This document shows, one piece after another, positions 16,897 to 23,743 of a DNA stretch of 50,964 nucleotides (positions are counted from its first letter, which is position 1; the number at the start of each line of letters is the position of its first letter). The notes under the pieces are model-generated. The model did no database searches, had not been told where the DNA came from, and worked only from the letters and a program-made list of their open reading frames with translations. Where the stretch lies: assembly GCF_005893125.1 (NCBI RefSeq), contig NZ_VCJS01000084.1, positions 1-50,964 on the forward strand, in the 5' to 3' direction. Made by a program: the position numbers and the translations under genes. The DNA comes from Nonomuraea basaltis. Lineage in GTDB: Bacteria; Actinomycetota; Actinomycetes; Streptosporangiales; Streptosporangiaceae.

Positions 16897-18120
16897 ATGG
16901 ACGCCGCGTTCGAATCGCAGTACCGCCTCATGCAAAGGTCGTTCGCCAGCAAGGGCATCGAGATCAACGTCGCCTTCGCCCCCGGAGGCGACGTCGACTA
17001 CCTCTACCGGACCGGCCGCCTGCTCACGCGGGTCCGCGACGACAACCTGGAGCGACTATCCAGGCTGCTCCCCGGCGTCGTACGCGTGGACGAACCGGGC
17101 TGGGGCGACCTGGCCGTGCTGTCCATCGAGGGCGTCGAGCGGGGCTCGCTCACCGTCCCCGAGGCGCTCAACGTGCTCGACGAGCGGCTCGGAGACGACA
17201 ACCCGGTGCGGCGCGGCCGCGCCCCGCTGGCCACCCCCGACCACGTGGTGCACATCACCCGGCTCTGCCCGGCGACCGAGCCCGAGCTGCCCAGTGGGAA
17301 CCCGGCCGGTCCGTGGCCCGCCCAGCGCCCGCCGACGGCGAACCCGGCACCGGTCATGATCGGGGTGGCCGACACCGGCCTGCTGGACGGCCCGCTGCCC
17401 GCCTGGCTGAACGGAGTCACCGGTGACCCGGACGCGCTCGGCCCGATCCTGTCCGGCGGCCTGCCCCGCATCCCGCCGTTCAAGGGGCACGGCACGTTCA
17501 TCGCGGGCGTCGCGCGGTGCATGGCCCCGCAGGCCGGCGTGTACGTGGCCGACCACTTCACCATGTCCGGCGGCGAGCTCGAAAGCGCGATCGTCGCCCG
17601 GCTCGACGACCTGATCCAGCAACACAACCCCGCCGTCGTCAACCTGTCCGCGGGCACGTACACGCGCAACAACTGGACCTCGCTCGGCTTCGAGGCCTTC
17701 CACGAGGCGCATCCCGGGCTCGTGCTGGTCGCCGCGGCCGGAAACGACGCCACCGACCGCGAGTTCTACCCGGCGGCGTACCCGTGGACGTTGTCCGTCG
17801 GCGCGCTCGGGCCGGACCAGCTGCACCGCGCCTGGTTCAGCAACTACGGATCCTGGGTGGACGTGTACGCGCTGGGCGAGGGCATGGTCAACGCCTACGC
17901 CACCGGCGAGTACACCTACCAGGAGCCGCCCAAGGCCCCCGCCGTGCAGGTCTTCGGCGGCATGAGCAGGTGGGACGGGACCTCGTTCGCCGCGCCGCTG
18001 GTGGCGGGCATGATCGCGGCCCACATCGCGCGGACTGGGGTGCCGGCGGAGGACGCCAAGAGCGCCGTGCTCGGGCAGGCCGTCATGCTGCCGGGCGTCG
18101 GTCCGGCGCTCCCCGTCTAG
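16897..18120 (+). CDS. Cytoplasmic subtilisin-like serine peptidase (S8)
   Basis: This is a subtilase of 407 residues. The catalytic triad is D159 (IGVADTGLLDG), H198 (FKGHGTFIAGVA) and S363 (WDGTSFAAPLVAGM), with oxyanion N283 in VAAAGNDATDREFYPAAYP. Residues 1-150 form an N-terminal region (FESQYRLMQRSFASKGIEIN, later DHVVHITRLCPATEPE) that could be a prodomain or a partner-binding segment. No signal peptide is present, so unlike most S8 enzymes it should stay in the cytoplasm. ATG 16897 has AGAAGGG seven bases upstream. It is divergent from the TPR-CHAT gene with 87 bp between starts, so both may respond to one shared control region. A role as effector, or as activator of the CHAT protease, is inferred from context. 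Confidence 0.9.
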   Translation: MDAAFESQYRLMQRSFASKGIEINVAFAPGGDVDYLYRTGRLLTRVRDDNLERLSRLLPGVVRVDEPGWGDLAVLSIEGVERGSLTVPEALNVLDERLGDDNPVRRGRAPLATPDHVVHITRLCPATEPELPSGNPAGPWPAQRPPTANPAPVMIGVADTGLLDGPLPAWLNGVTGDPDALGPILSGGLPRIPPFKGHGTFIAGVARCMAPQAGVYVADHFTMSGGELESAIVARLDDLIQQHNPAVVNLSAGTYTRNNWTSLGFEAFHEAHPGLVLVAAAGNDATDREFYPAAYPWTLSVGALGPDQLHRAWFSNYGSWVDVYALGEGMVNAYATGEYTYQEPPKAPAVQVFGGMSRWDGTSFAAPLVAGMIAAHIARTGVPAEDAKSAVLGQAVMLPGVGPALPV

Positions 18121-18390
18121 CCGCGACCGCCACCATCGGCGAATCCGCTGCATCAACGACAAGGTCACCTGCTCCGGCAGAGGTAAGCGACACCGACGAG
18201 CGAAGGTGGCATCCGATGGCCGGCGGCAATGGGGTCGATCCCCGTTCAGCATCCGGAACCCTCCGGGCCCCATCGCCGTCTCCCACGGACTCGTCGCGGC
18301 CGGCCCGCTTCCCTCACAGGCGCGATCCGTACGAGGATGAGAGGGCGCGGGCCGGGCGCCCCGATGAGCCACCGAAGCCGACGGAACAGG
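18121..18390 (+). promoter_or_regulatory. Intergenic region with an ECF-type promoter (GGAAC-N17-CGTC)
   Basis: Between the subtilisin and the small-protein gene, GGAAC at 18255-18259 and CGTC at 18277-18280 are 17 bp apart. This is the spacing and sequence of many actinobacterial ECF sigma promoters. Transcription would start near 18288 and give a leader of about 100 nt. The ECF sigma gene of the same locus is the obvious candidate reader. Nothing else is evident in these 270 bp. Confidence 0.45.
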
Positions 18391-18861
18391 ATGAGTGACA
18401 TGGCCACGTCACCGTGGGCCGACGACGAACGGCTGCTGGCCGCGCTCAAAGACGCCGGCCAAGCGGCGGCAGCGGTGCCGCGCGAGCTCGTCGAGGCCGG
18501 CAAGGCCGTCTTCACCTGGCGCGATCCCGACGCCGAGCTCGCCGCCCTGGTCTACGACTCGGCGCTCGACGGCGGTCTCGCGTCCGCCACCAGAGGAGGG
18601 CCGCGCATCCTGATCTTCAATGTGGCCGACGACCACACGATCGAGGTCGAGCTCGGCCCCGACATCCTGGTCGGGCAGCTCCTGCCACCGCGTCCCGGCA
18701 CGGTGGAGCGCCAGCTGGCCGGCGGCGAGACGATCTCCGCGCCGATCGACGACGGTGGCGGCTTCGCCCTCAGACCCGCTCCGGCGGGCACCTTCCGCCT
18801 GCGCTGCGTCTGCGACGACCTGGTCCTGACCACGGCCTGGGTGACGCCCGATCCCGCCTGA
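18391..18861 (+). CDS. Small uncharacterised protein of the CHAT/S8/ECF locus
   Basis: This is a 156-residue protein without a function I can name. Residues 5-50 are helical (DDERLLAALKDAGQAAAAVP, then RELVEAGKAVFTWRDPDAEL, then AALVYDS). The rest is beta-rich (RILIFNVADDHTIEVELGP, VGQLLPPRPGTVERQLAGGE, GTFRLRCVCDDLVLTTAWV), resembling a small beta-sandwich. The FTWRxxDAELAxLxYDS block is one I associate, from memory and unverified, with proteins encoded beside actinobacterial ECF sigma genes. ATG 18391 is chosen over ATG 18364 and 18400 on weak ribosome-site grounds. It is convergent with the ECF sigma gene, 2 bp apart. Possible roles are an anti-sigma factor or the protease substrate that frees the sigma factor; both are guesses. 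Confidence 0.75.
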   Translation: MSDMATSPWADDERLLAALKDAGQAAAAVPRELVEAGKAVFTWRDPDAELAALVYDSALDGGLASATRGGPRILIFNVADDHTIEVELGPDILVGQLLPPRPGTVERQLAGGETISAPIDDGGGFALRPAPAGTFRLRCVCDDLVLTTAWVTPDPA

Positions 18862-18863
18862 AC

Positions 18864-19436
18864 TCACGCCTGCTCCGGGTCGGCGAACCCGCTCAGGGAT
18901 GGGTGGCGGCGTAACCTGGCCAGGCACCGGGCGCGCTGCGGGCCGATCCCCCCGATCGGCATCCCCAGCTTCTCGCTGATCTGCGCATACGACAGCGGGG
19001 TCTCGCGGAGGAAGAGGCCGAGCAGCGTCCTGCAGTGCTCGGGCAGCTCGGCCAGCGCCCTGCGGAGCGCCAGCCGCCGCTCGGCCCGCTCCACCTCCTC
19101 GTGCACGACGGCGGACTCGTCCTTCAGCTCGACGTCCAGCACCTGCTCGACGTCCTGCCGGCGGCGGGCCGACCGGTAGACGCGCAGGCATTCGCGCTGG
19201 GCGGTCATCGCGATCCAGCCCGGCAGCGCGGCGGGCTCGCGCAGCCCTGCCAGGTGCTCGACCAGGCGCAGCCACACGGTCTGCGCCACGTCGAGCGCGT
19301 CGGAGCGGTCCAGCCGGTAACGCAGGCAGATCGACCACAACAGCGGCGAGTAGCGCTCGACGATCTCGTCCCACGCGTCCTGCTCGCCCTTGCGGGCCTT
19401 GACGACCAGTCCCACGACCTGCGGATCATCTCGCAT
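18864..19436 (-). CDS. ECF-type RNA polymerase sigma factor of the CHAT/S8 locus
   Basis: This is a sigma-70 family factor of 190 residues with only regions 2 and 4. Region 2 spans about residues 20-95 (AWDEIVERYSPLLWSICLRY, then SDALDVAQTVWLRLVEHLAG, then LPGWIAMTAQRECLRVYRSA). Region 4 spans about 130-180 (LAELPEHCRTLLGLFLRETP, then LSYAQISEKLGMPIGGIGPQ, then RARCLARLRRH). There is no C-terminal extension and no membrane anti-sigma gene nearby. ATG 19436 has GGGAGG four bases upstream. Its gene ends 2 bp from the convergent small-protein gene, which has an ECF-like promoter. It probably transcribes part of this locus, with activity gated by the neighbouring proteases; that is inferred from arrangement. 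Confidence 0.9.
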   Translation of the reverse strand: MRDDPQVVGLVVKARKGEQDAWDEIVERYSPLLWSICLRYRLDRSDALDVAQTVWLRLVEHLAGLREPAALPGWIAMTAQRECLRVYRSARRRQDVEQVLDVELKDESAVVHEEVERAERRLALRRALAELPEHCRTLLGLFLRETPLSYAQISEKLGMPIGGIGPQRARCLARLRRHPSLSGFADPEQA

Positions 19437-20094
19437 GCCGCCTCCCAGGCGCGGTCACGCATCGTGTTGCCCGACATCCGGAAACGCTACGGCACGAGCC
19501 CAACGCCTGCCACCTTCCGCGTCTTCGCGGCGGCAGGGCGGCCCGCCTGCCGGGCTTCCTCATGCCGCCCTCCCCGACCACCTCGTCGTTCGACGTGGCC
19601 GTCATGATCAAATGAAGGGTGCCGGGGGCGGGCCGGTGCTCGTGGGGAGCCACCCGCCCCCGGCTCCGGGCTTCGGCGACCGAACGCGCCGGCCGCGATC
19701 GTGATCTACCTGTCGCACACCGTCCTGTGGAGCGCCGCCGGTATGCTGGGCGCCGCTGGGGAGACCGCGGCGGGATGGCTTGCCGCTGGTGGCGGGCGCG
19801 GTACGCGTCCTGCGCAGGGAAGTGGGCGAGCTGAACCTCGCAGGGTAGATCTTTGCCCGGTTCATGGTGATTCGTTTGCTTTTGTCCGATTTAGGTCGTA
19901 ACGTAGTACCTGTTGCCGGCGAGTGACCCGTGCCTTACCTCCGATTGAAGGACGGGCTCGACCGGAATCGGATCCCCGGGTTCCCGGATTCTGAAGCGCT
20001 CCATGTAGTGACCGTGTGGCTTGATGCCCGGCTACGTCCGTAGAGACGAGAGCGCAAATGTTCGTTGTCCCCTAACAAAGGACTTGCCTGACCT
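19437..20094 (+). promoter_or_regulatory. Long intergenic region: hairpin, promoter and 190-nt leader
   Basis: There is no convincing gene in these 658 bp. An 11-bp stem (19622-19632 with 19653-19663, loop 20 nt) could be a terminator or the scar of lost DNA. A promoter for the + strand is TTGCTT (19876-19881), 17 bp, TAACGT (19899-19904). The transcript would carry a leader of about 185 nt before the secreted-protein gene, including the self-complementary stretch 19972-19998 (GAATC near one end, GATTC near the other). I could not match it to a known riboswitch. Confidence 0.5.
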
Positions 20095-20685
20095 ATGTCT
20101 GCTCGTATGCGCTCCATCGCCCTGCTCGCCGCCTCCACCCTCGGCGCCCTGACCATCGGCTCTGCCGCCGCCTCGGCCGCCTCCGCCGACTCTGGCGCCA
20201 CCGGCCAGCAGGCCATGCTCAAGGGCTCCACGACCGCGTCCTACTTCTGGGACGACTCCTCCGGCCGCGCCGGTGACACGGGCCTCCCGGCCGCCGGCAA
20301 GCCCATGCAGAAGGGCCTGGCCGCCAGCCCGAGCTGGCCGCTGCTGACGGAGGGCTACGTCATGTACAAGGGCAAGAAGCTGCCCTTCTTCGTCGGTGAC
20401 CGCGGTCCCGGCGACCCCTCCAGCCGCGGTGTCATGCTCGACCTGGACGCCAAGACGTTCGCCGAGCTGACCGGGGGCTCTTTCAACGACGACACCCTGG
20501 GCGTCGACGGCGTCGAGGGCGAGGGCCACATCAAGATCGACTACGTCATCACCAAGTGGGGCGACGGCGTCGGCAAGAAGAACTTCCCGGTCGCCTTCTC
20601 CACCGGCGCCTGGTCGGAGCGGGACTCCCGTCCGGCCACGCCGGCGAAGGTCAAGACCGTGTCGGTGAAGAACCCGGCCGGCTGA
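20095..20685 (+). CDS. Secreted protein with GDRGPG motif, function unknown
   Basis: This 196-residue protein has a clear signal peptide (RMRSIALLAASTLGALTIGS, followed by AAASAASA). The mature part contains TASYFWDDSSGRAGDTGLPA, YVMYKGKKLPFFVGDRGPGD, and FNDDTLGVDGVEGEGHIKID. The GDRGPG block and its spacing loosely recall the GDxGP motif of GH75 chitosanases and double-psi beta-barrel secreted proteins, but the similarity is too thin for a name. The codon use is even and highly biased, suggesting strong expression. ATG 20095 is the only sensible start. A promoter lies about 190 bp upstream and a strong terminator follows at 20724, so it is a single-gene unit. Confidence 0.8.
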   Translation: MSARMRSIALLAASTLGALTIGSAAASAASADSGATGQQAMLKGSTTASYFWDDSSGRAGDTGLPAAGKPMQKGLAASPSWPLLTEGYVMYKGKKLPFFVGDRGPGDPSSRGVMLDLDAKTFAELTGGSFNDDTLGVDGVEGEGHIKIDYVITKWGDGVGKKNFPVAFSTGAWSERDSRPATPAKVKTVSVKNPAG

Positions 20686-20723
20686 CCGGCGCCGTACTGG
20701 TCAGGTACGTCGCGCGCGTCCAC

Positions 20724-20757
20724 GAGGAGGGCATCCCCAGCCGGGGGTGCCCTCCTC
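20724..20757 (+). terminator. Strong intrinsic terminator
   Basis: GAGGAGGGCATCCCC (20724-20738) pairs with GGGGGTGCCCTCCTC (20743-20757), a 15-bp stem with one G-T pair and a 4-nt loop. It separates the secreted-protein gene from the GH43-like gene. Confidence 0.85.
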
Positions 20758-20758
20758 G

Positions 20759-20774
20759 CCTGTATCGTTACAAA
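20759..20774. promoter_or_regulatory. LacI-type operator upstream of the GH43-like gene
   Basis: CCTGTATCGTTACAAA differs from the perfect palindrome at 21754-21769 at only three of 16 positions. It lies 36 bp upstream of the GH43-like start codon, immediately after the terminator. It is a probable binding site of the LacI protein encoded at 24135. Confidence 0.6.
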
Positions 20775-20810
20775 ATCGATCAACGGGACGATCAACAGGA
20801 AAGGACGGCC

Positions 20811-21743
20811 ATGACGGACGTTCCCCGGCCGCTCTACCGCGACCCCATGCACGACGGCGCCACCGATCCCACCGTGATCTGGAACCGGGCCGAGCGCGCG
20901 TGGTGGCTCGTCTACACCAGCCGGCGGGCGACCGCGCCGGACCGCCAGGACGTCAGCTGGATCCACGGCACCGACCTCGGGGTGGCCTCGTCCGCCGATG
21001 GCGGCGTGAGCTGGCTCTACCGAGGGACGATCGAGGGGCTCGACACCGAATGGGGCCGGCACACGTACTGGGCGCCGGAGATCGTCGACGACGGCTCCAC
21101 GTACCACATGTACGTCAGCGTCATCCGCGGCGTCCCCGGCGCCTGGCGGCCCTACGAGCGCCACATCCGCCACTACACGAGCCCCGACCTCGTCCGCTGG
21201 ACGTACCGATCCACCCTCGGCCTGTCCTCCTCGTACGTGATCGATGCCTGCGTGGCCGCCCTGCCCGGCGGCGGCTACCGGCTCTGGTACAAGGACGAGG
21301 CCGACGACTCCCACACCTGGGCCGCCGACAGCCAAGATCTCTACCACTGGCAGGTCAAGGGGCCGGCGGTGACGATCTCCGTGCACGAGGGGCCGAACGT
21401 GTTCGCCCTCGGCGGCCGGCACTGGATGATCGTGGACGAATGGCACGGCCAGCGCGTGCTCAGATCCGACGACCTGGAGACCTGGCAGCCCCTGGGCCTC
21501 GTCCTCGACAAGCCGGGCAGCGGCGAGCACGACGGCGGGTACGGCCACCACGCGGACGTCGTGGTGACGGGGGAGGAGGCGCTGGCCTTCTATTTCACCC
21601 ACCTCGACGCGCCGGGCGGCGGGCGGCGGTCGGCCGTGCACGCCGCCCGCCTGCGGGTCCGCGGGGACGAGCTGACCTGCGATCGTGATGAGAAGCTGAC
21701 CGGTCCGATTCTGCCCCGTGAAGGCCCGGTAACACATCCTTGA
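20811..21743 (+). CDS. GH43-like five-bladed beta-propeller glycosyl hydrolase
   Basis: This 310-residue protein has the repeated propeller blades and acidic residues of the GH43/GH62/GH117-like clan: the first Asp in DGATDPTVIWNRAERAWWLV, a middle Asp in SSYVIDACVAALPGGGYRLW, and a Glu in ISVHEGPNVFALGGRHWMIV. A conserved His-rich end (GEHDGGYGHHADVVV) follows. Such enzymes trim arabinose or other sugars from plant polysaccharides. There is no signal peptide, so it likely acts on imported oligosaccharides. ATG 20811 has AGGAAAGGA seven bases upstream. A LacI-type operator lies upstream and the gene is followed directly by the operator-promoter of the disrupted pectin operon. The exact linkage cleaved is unknown. 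Confidence 0.78.
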   Translation: MTDVPRPLYRDPMHDGATDPTVIWNRAERAWWLVYTSRRATAPDRQDVSWIHGTDLGVASSADGGVSWLYRGTIEGLDTEWGRHTYWAPEIVDDGSTYHMYVSVIRGVPGAWRPYERHIRHYTSPDLVRWTYRSTLGLSSSYVIDACVAALPGGGYRLWYKDEADDSHTWAADSQDLYHWQVKGPAVTISVHEGPNVFALGGRHWMIVDEWHGQRVLRSDDLETWQPLGLVLDKPGSGEHDGGYGHHADVVVTGEEALAFYFTHLDAPGGGRRSAVHAARLRVRGDELTCDRDEKLTGPILPREGPVTHP

Positions 21744-21769
21744 CACTCGGTGGTTTGTATCGATACAAA
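21740..21769 (+). promoter_or_regulatory. Promoter overlapped by a perfect 16-bp LacI palindrome
   Basis: TTGACA (21740-21745) serves as -35 box. TTTGTATCGATACAAA (21754-21769) is a perfect palindrome and covers the expected -10 position (TACAAA, 21764-21769, 18-bp spacer). The -35 box overlaps the stop codon of the GH43-like gene. It would drive the truncated gene at 21794 and, originally, the whole lost operon. Confidence 0.75.
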
Positions 21770-21793
21770 TCGGCGAAGGGATGGAAAGCCGAC

Positions 21794-21928
21794 ATGGCCC
21801 AGTATGCCGGGGCGGCCCGTACGCCCGACGGCGCGATCAGGCCCGAGCGCGCGGCCGGTGAGCCGCCGTCGCCGACGGGCCGGCTCCTGGCCGATCCCTC
21901 CCTGGTCGTGGCAGACGGGTGCTACCAG
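21794..21928 (+). pseudogene. N-terminal fragment of a probable GH43-type gene, cut by the IS
   Basis: ATG 21794 is preceded by GGAAAG and follows a repressed promoter. About 45 codons remain (MAQYAGAARTPDGA..., ending GRLLADPSLVVADGCYQ). The DPSLVVADGCY block matches the DPxxVxxDGxY opening of GH43-type propellers. The frame then runs into the left end of the insertion sequence and stops at 21973. The right breakpoint is approximate. The gene is dead, but its control region is intact. Confidence 0.6.
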
Positions 21929-21946
21929 ATTCGTCGGCAGTGCTCC

Positions 21947-22032
21947 GGCGTTCACTGTTCACGCCGGGGGTGAAGCCGACCAGCCCGCGTAGCGGGGCAG
22001 GAATAGCCGATTCGCCGCCAGGCGAATCGGCG
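21947..22032. repeat. Left-end hairpins of the IS element
   Basis: CCGGCGT (21947-21953) pairs with ACGCCGG (21963-21969), loop 9 nt; this hairpin echoes the CGGCGT/ACGCCG core of the right end. A second hairpin with a 10-bp stem, 22009-22018 with 22023-22032, sits 10 bp beyond the tnpA stop and may terminate tnpA transcription. Confidence 0.65.
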
Positions 22033-22042
22033 TCCACCGAGT

Positions 22043-22459
22043 TCAGGTGGGCCGGTTCTGCTGTTCGATGTACTGGCGTAGGACACTGATCGGAGCGCCG
22101 CCCACCGACCCGGCGAAGTAGGAACCCGACCACAGCTTGTTCGCCCGATAGTAGTGGCGGGCGAGTTCGGGGAACTCCCGACGCATCCGCCGTGATGACA
22201 CTCCTTTGAGGCTGTTGACCAGCTTGGACAGGGCGATCTTGGGTGGGAAGTCGACCAGCAGGTGGACGTGGTTGTTCTCGCCGTTGAACTCGGTCAGCTG
22301 GGTTTCGAAGTCGGCGCACACCGATCTCATGATCTCTTCCATGCGGGTCAGGTGGGTGCCGGTGAAGACGCGGTGCCGGAACTTTGTCACGAAAACCAAA
22401 TGGGCGTGGAGGAGGAAAACACAGTGTCTGCCGGTCCTGATTCCGCTGTATTCGTCCAT
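22043..22459 (-). CDS. tnpA: IS200/IS605 TnpA, Y1 HUH transposase
   Basis: This is the single-strand DNA transposase of the element, 138 residues, the usual length. The metal-binding HUH motif is H64-V-H66 in ENNHVHLLVDFPP and the nucleophilic tyrosine is Y130 in APISVLRQYIEQQ. No catalytic residue is missing. It would excise and insert the element as a single-stranded circle guided by the end hairpins. ATG 22459 is 22 bp from the divergent tnpB start, so the two promoters must overlap. Confidence 0.95.
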   Translation of the reverse strand: MDEYSGIRTGRHCVFLLHAHLVFVTKFRHRVFTGTHLTRMEEIMRSVCADFETQLTEFNGENNHVHLLVDFPPKIALSKLVNSLKGVSSRRMRREFPELARHYYRANKLWSGSYFAGSVGGAPISVLRQYIEQQNRPT

Positions 22460-22481
22460 AGGCCAACTGTAGGATGCGGTC

Positions 22482-23675
22482 GTGCAGCTCCGTTACTCCT
22501 TCCGGCTGGACCCGACCCCGATGCAGCGGATCGCGCTGGCGCGGGCGTTCGGGTGCGCGCGGGTGGTGTTCAACGACGCGCTCGCGGCCCGTCGTCAAGC
22601 GCACGCGGACGGCTTGGCGTTCATCAGTGACGGGGACCTGTCCAAGCACGTCATCACCGAGGCCAAGCAGCGCCCGGATCGGGTGTGGCTTGGCGAGGTG
22701 TCGGCGGTCGTGCTCCAGCAGGCCCTGGCTGACGCCTGCATGGCCTACCGCAACTTCTTCGCCAGTCTCAGCAGGAAGAGGAAGGGGCCGAAGATCGCCG
22801 CGCCTCGGTTCCGGTCCCGCCGGGACCAGCGGCAGGCGATCCGGTTCACCAGGAACGCCCGGTTCAAGGTGGGGGAGAAACTGACCTTGCCGAAGATCGG
22901 CGACATCGCGGTGCGCTGGTCGCGCCGCCTGCCGTCGGTCCCGTCCAGCGTGACGGTGATCAAGGACGCGGCGGGCCGGTACTTCGCCTCGTTCGTCGTC
23001 GAGGTCAACCAGCACCCCCTGCCTCAAAAGCAGACCGAGACCGGCATTGACCTTGGGCTTGAGCACTTCGCGGTGCTGGCGGACGGCCGGAGGATCGACT
23101 CCCCGCGGTTCCTGCGCCGGGCGGAGAAGAAACTGCGCAAGCTGCAGAAGGCGTTGAGCCGTAAGCAGAAGGGATCATCCAACCGGGCCAAGGCCCGGAT
23201 CAAGGTCGCCCGCCAGCACGTGAAGGTCGCCGACGGACGGCGCGAGTTCCACCACCAGGAATCCACCCGGATAGTTCGCGAAAACCAAGCGATCTTCGTG
23301 GAAGACCTGGCGGTCAACGGACTGGCCCGCACCCGGCTGGCCAAGAGCGTCCACGACGCGGGCTGGTCGGCGTTCACCGCCATGCTGGAGTACAAAGCGA
23401 AACTGTACGGGCGGACGTTCGCCAGGATCGACCGGTTCTTCCCCTCCTCCAAGCTCTGCTCAGTCTGCGGGACACTCGCCGAGCAGATGCCGCTGGCGGT
23501 TCGCAAGTGGGACTGCTCGTGTGGGGCACATCACGACCGGGACGTCAACGCCGCGATCAACATCCTCGCCGCTGGACGGGCGGAGAGACGAAACGCCTGT
23601 GGAGGCCAGGTAAGACCATCGCTCGCGGTGGCACAGGCCGATGAAGCAGGAAGCCGTGGAAGTGCCGCCGCATGA
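22482..23675 (+). CDS. tnpB: TnpB, RNA-guided nuclease of the IS element
   Basis: This is a TnpB (OrfB) protein of 397 residues, ancestor-type relative of Cas12. RuvC residues are present: D190 (TETGIDLGLEHFAVL), E274 (AIFVEDLAVNGLA) and D354 (HHDRDVNAAINIL). The zinc ribbon has C326/C329 (LCSVCG) and C345/C347 (WDCSCGAHH). TnpB proteins use an RNA from the right end of the element to cut a matching site and so keep the transposon in place. GTG 22482 starts the typical MQLRYSFRLDPTPMQ N-terminus. The alanine-rich C-terminal tail is encoded by DNA that probably doubles as the omega-RNA scaffold. It looks intact. Confidence 0.94.
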   Translation: MQLRYSFRLDPTPMQRIALARAFGCARVVFNDALAARRQAHADGLAFISDGDLSKHVITEAKQRPDRVWLGEVSAVVLQQALADACMAYRNFFASLSRKRKGPKIAAPRFRSRRDQRQAIRFTRNARFKVGEKLTLPKIGDIAVRWSRRLPSVPSSVTVIKDAAGRYFASFVVEVNQHPLPQKQTETGIDLGLEHFAVLADGRRIDSPRFLRRAEKKLRKLQKALSRKQKGSSNRAKARIKVARQHVKVADGRREFHHQESTRIVRENQAIFVEDLAVNGLARTRLAKSVHDAGWSAFTAMLEYKAKLYGRTFARIDRFFPSSKLCSVCGTLAEQMPLAVRKWDCSCGAHHDRDVNAAINILAAGRAERRNACGGQVRPSLAVAQADEAGSRGSAAA

Positions 23676-23743
23676 ACGGCGCGGCACAGGCCAGAATCCT
23701 CGGCGTTTACGCCGGGGAGCGCGTCAATTCCTCATCCAGGGGT
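23580..23743 (+). ncRNA. Putative omega-RNA (guide RNA) of TnpB
   Basis: Known TnpB guide RNAs span the 3' end of tnpB and the right end of the element, with the guide supplied by the flanking host DNA. By analogy the scaffold would end at 23727 (hairpin 23698-23717) and the guide would begin at 23728 (TTCCTCATCCAGGGGT), inside the permease gene. The 5' boundary is a guess; no folding was done. Confidence 0.4.

Larger units (their letters stand above)
21929..23727 (+). mobile_element. IS200/IS605-type insertion sequence (tnpA + tnpB)
   Basis: The element contains a Y1 HUH transposase gene (minus) divergent from a tnpB gene (plus), the classical IS605 layout. The right end is clear: GAAT (23694-23697), a hairpin (23698-23717), then TCAA (23724-23727). 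The same guide/hairpin/cleavage-site order and sequence are known from IS608. The left end is less certain. A CCGGCGT/ACGCCGG hairpin at 21947-21969 and a CCGATTCGCC/GGCGAATCGG hairpin at 22009-22032 lie there, and host coding seems to end about 21928. Both ORFs look intact, so it may be active. Confidence 0.85.

Noticed and set aside
19701..19901. Possible small plus-strand gene of 66 codons
   Set aside because: It has no ribosome site and no family resemblance, and it runs into the promoter region of the next gene.
20095..20685. GH75 chitosanase annotation for the secreted protein
   Set aside because: Only a short GDRGPG block recalls that family; the catalytic residues could not be identified.
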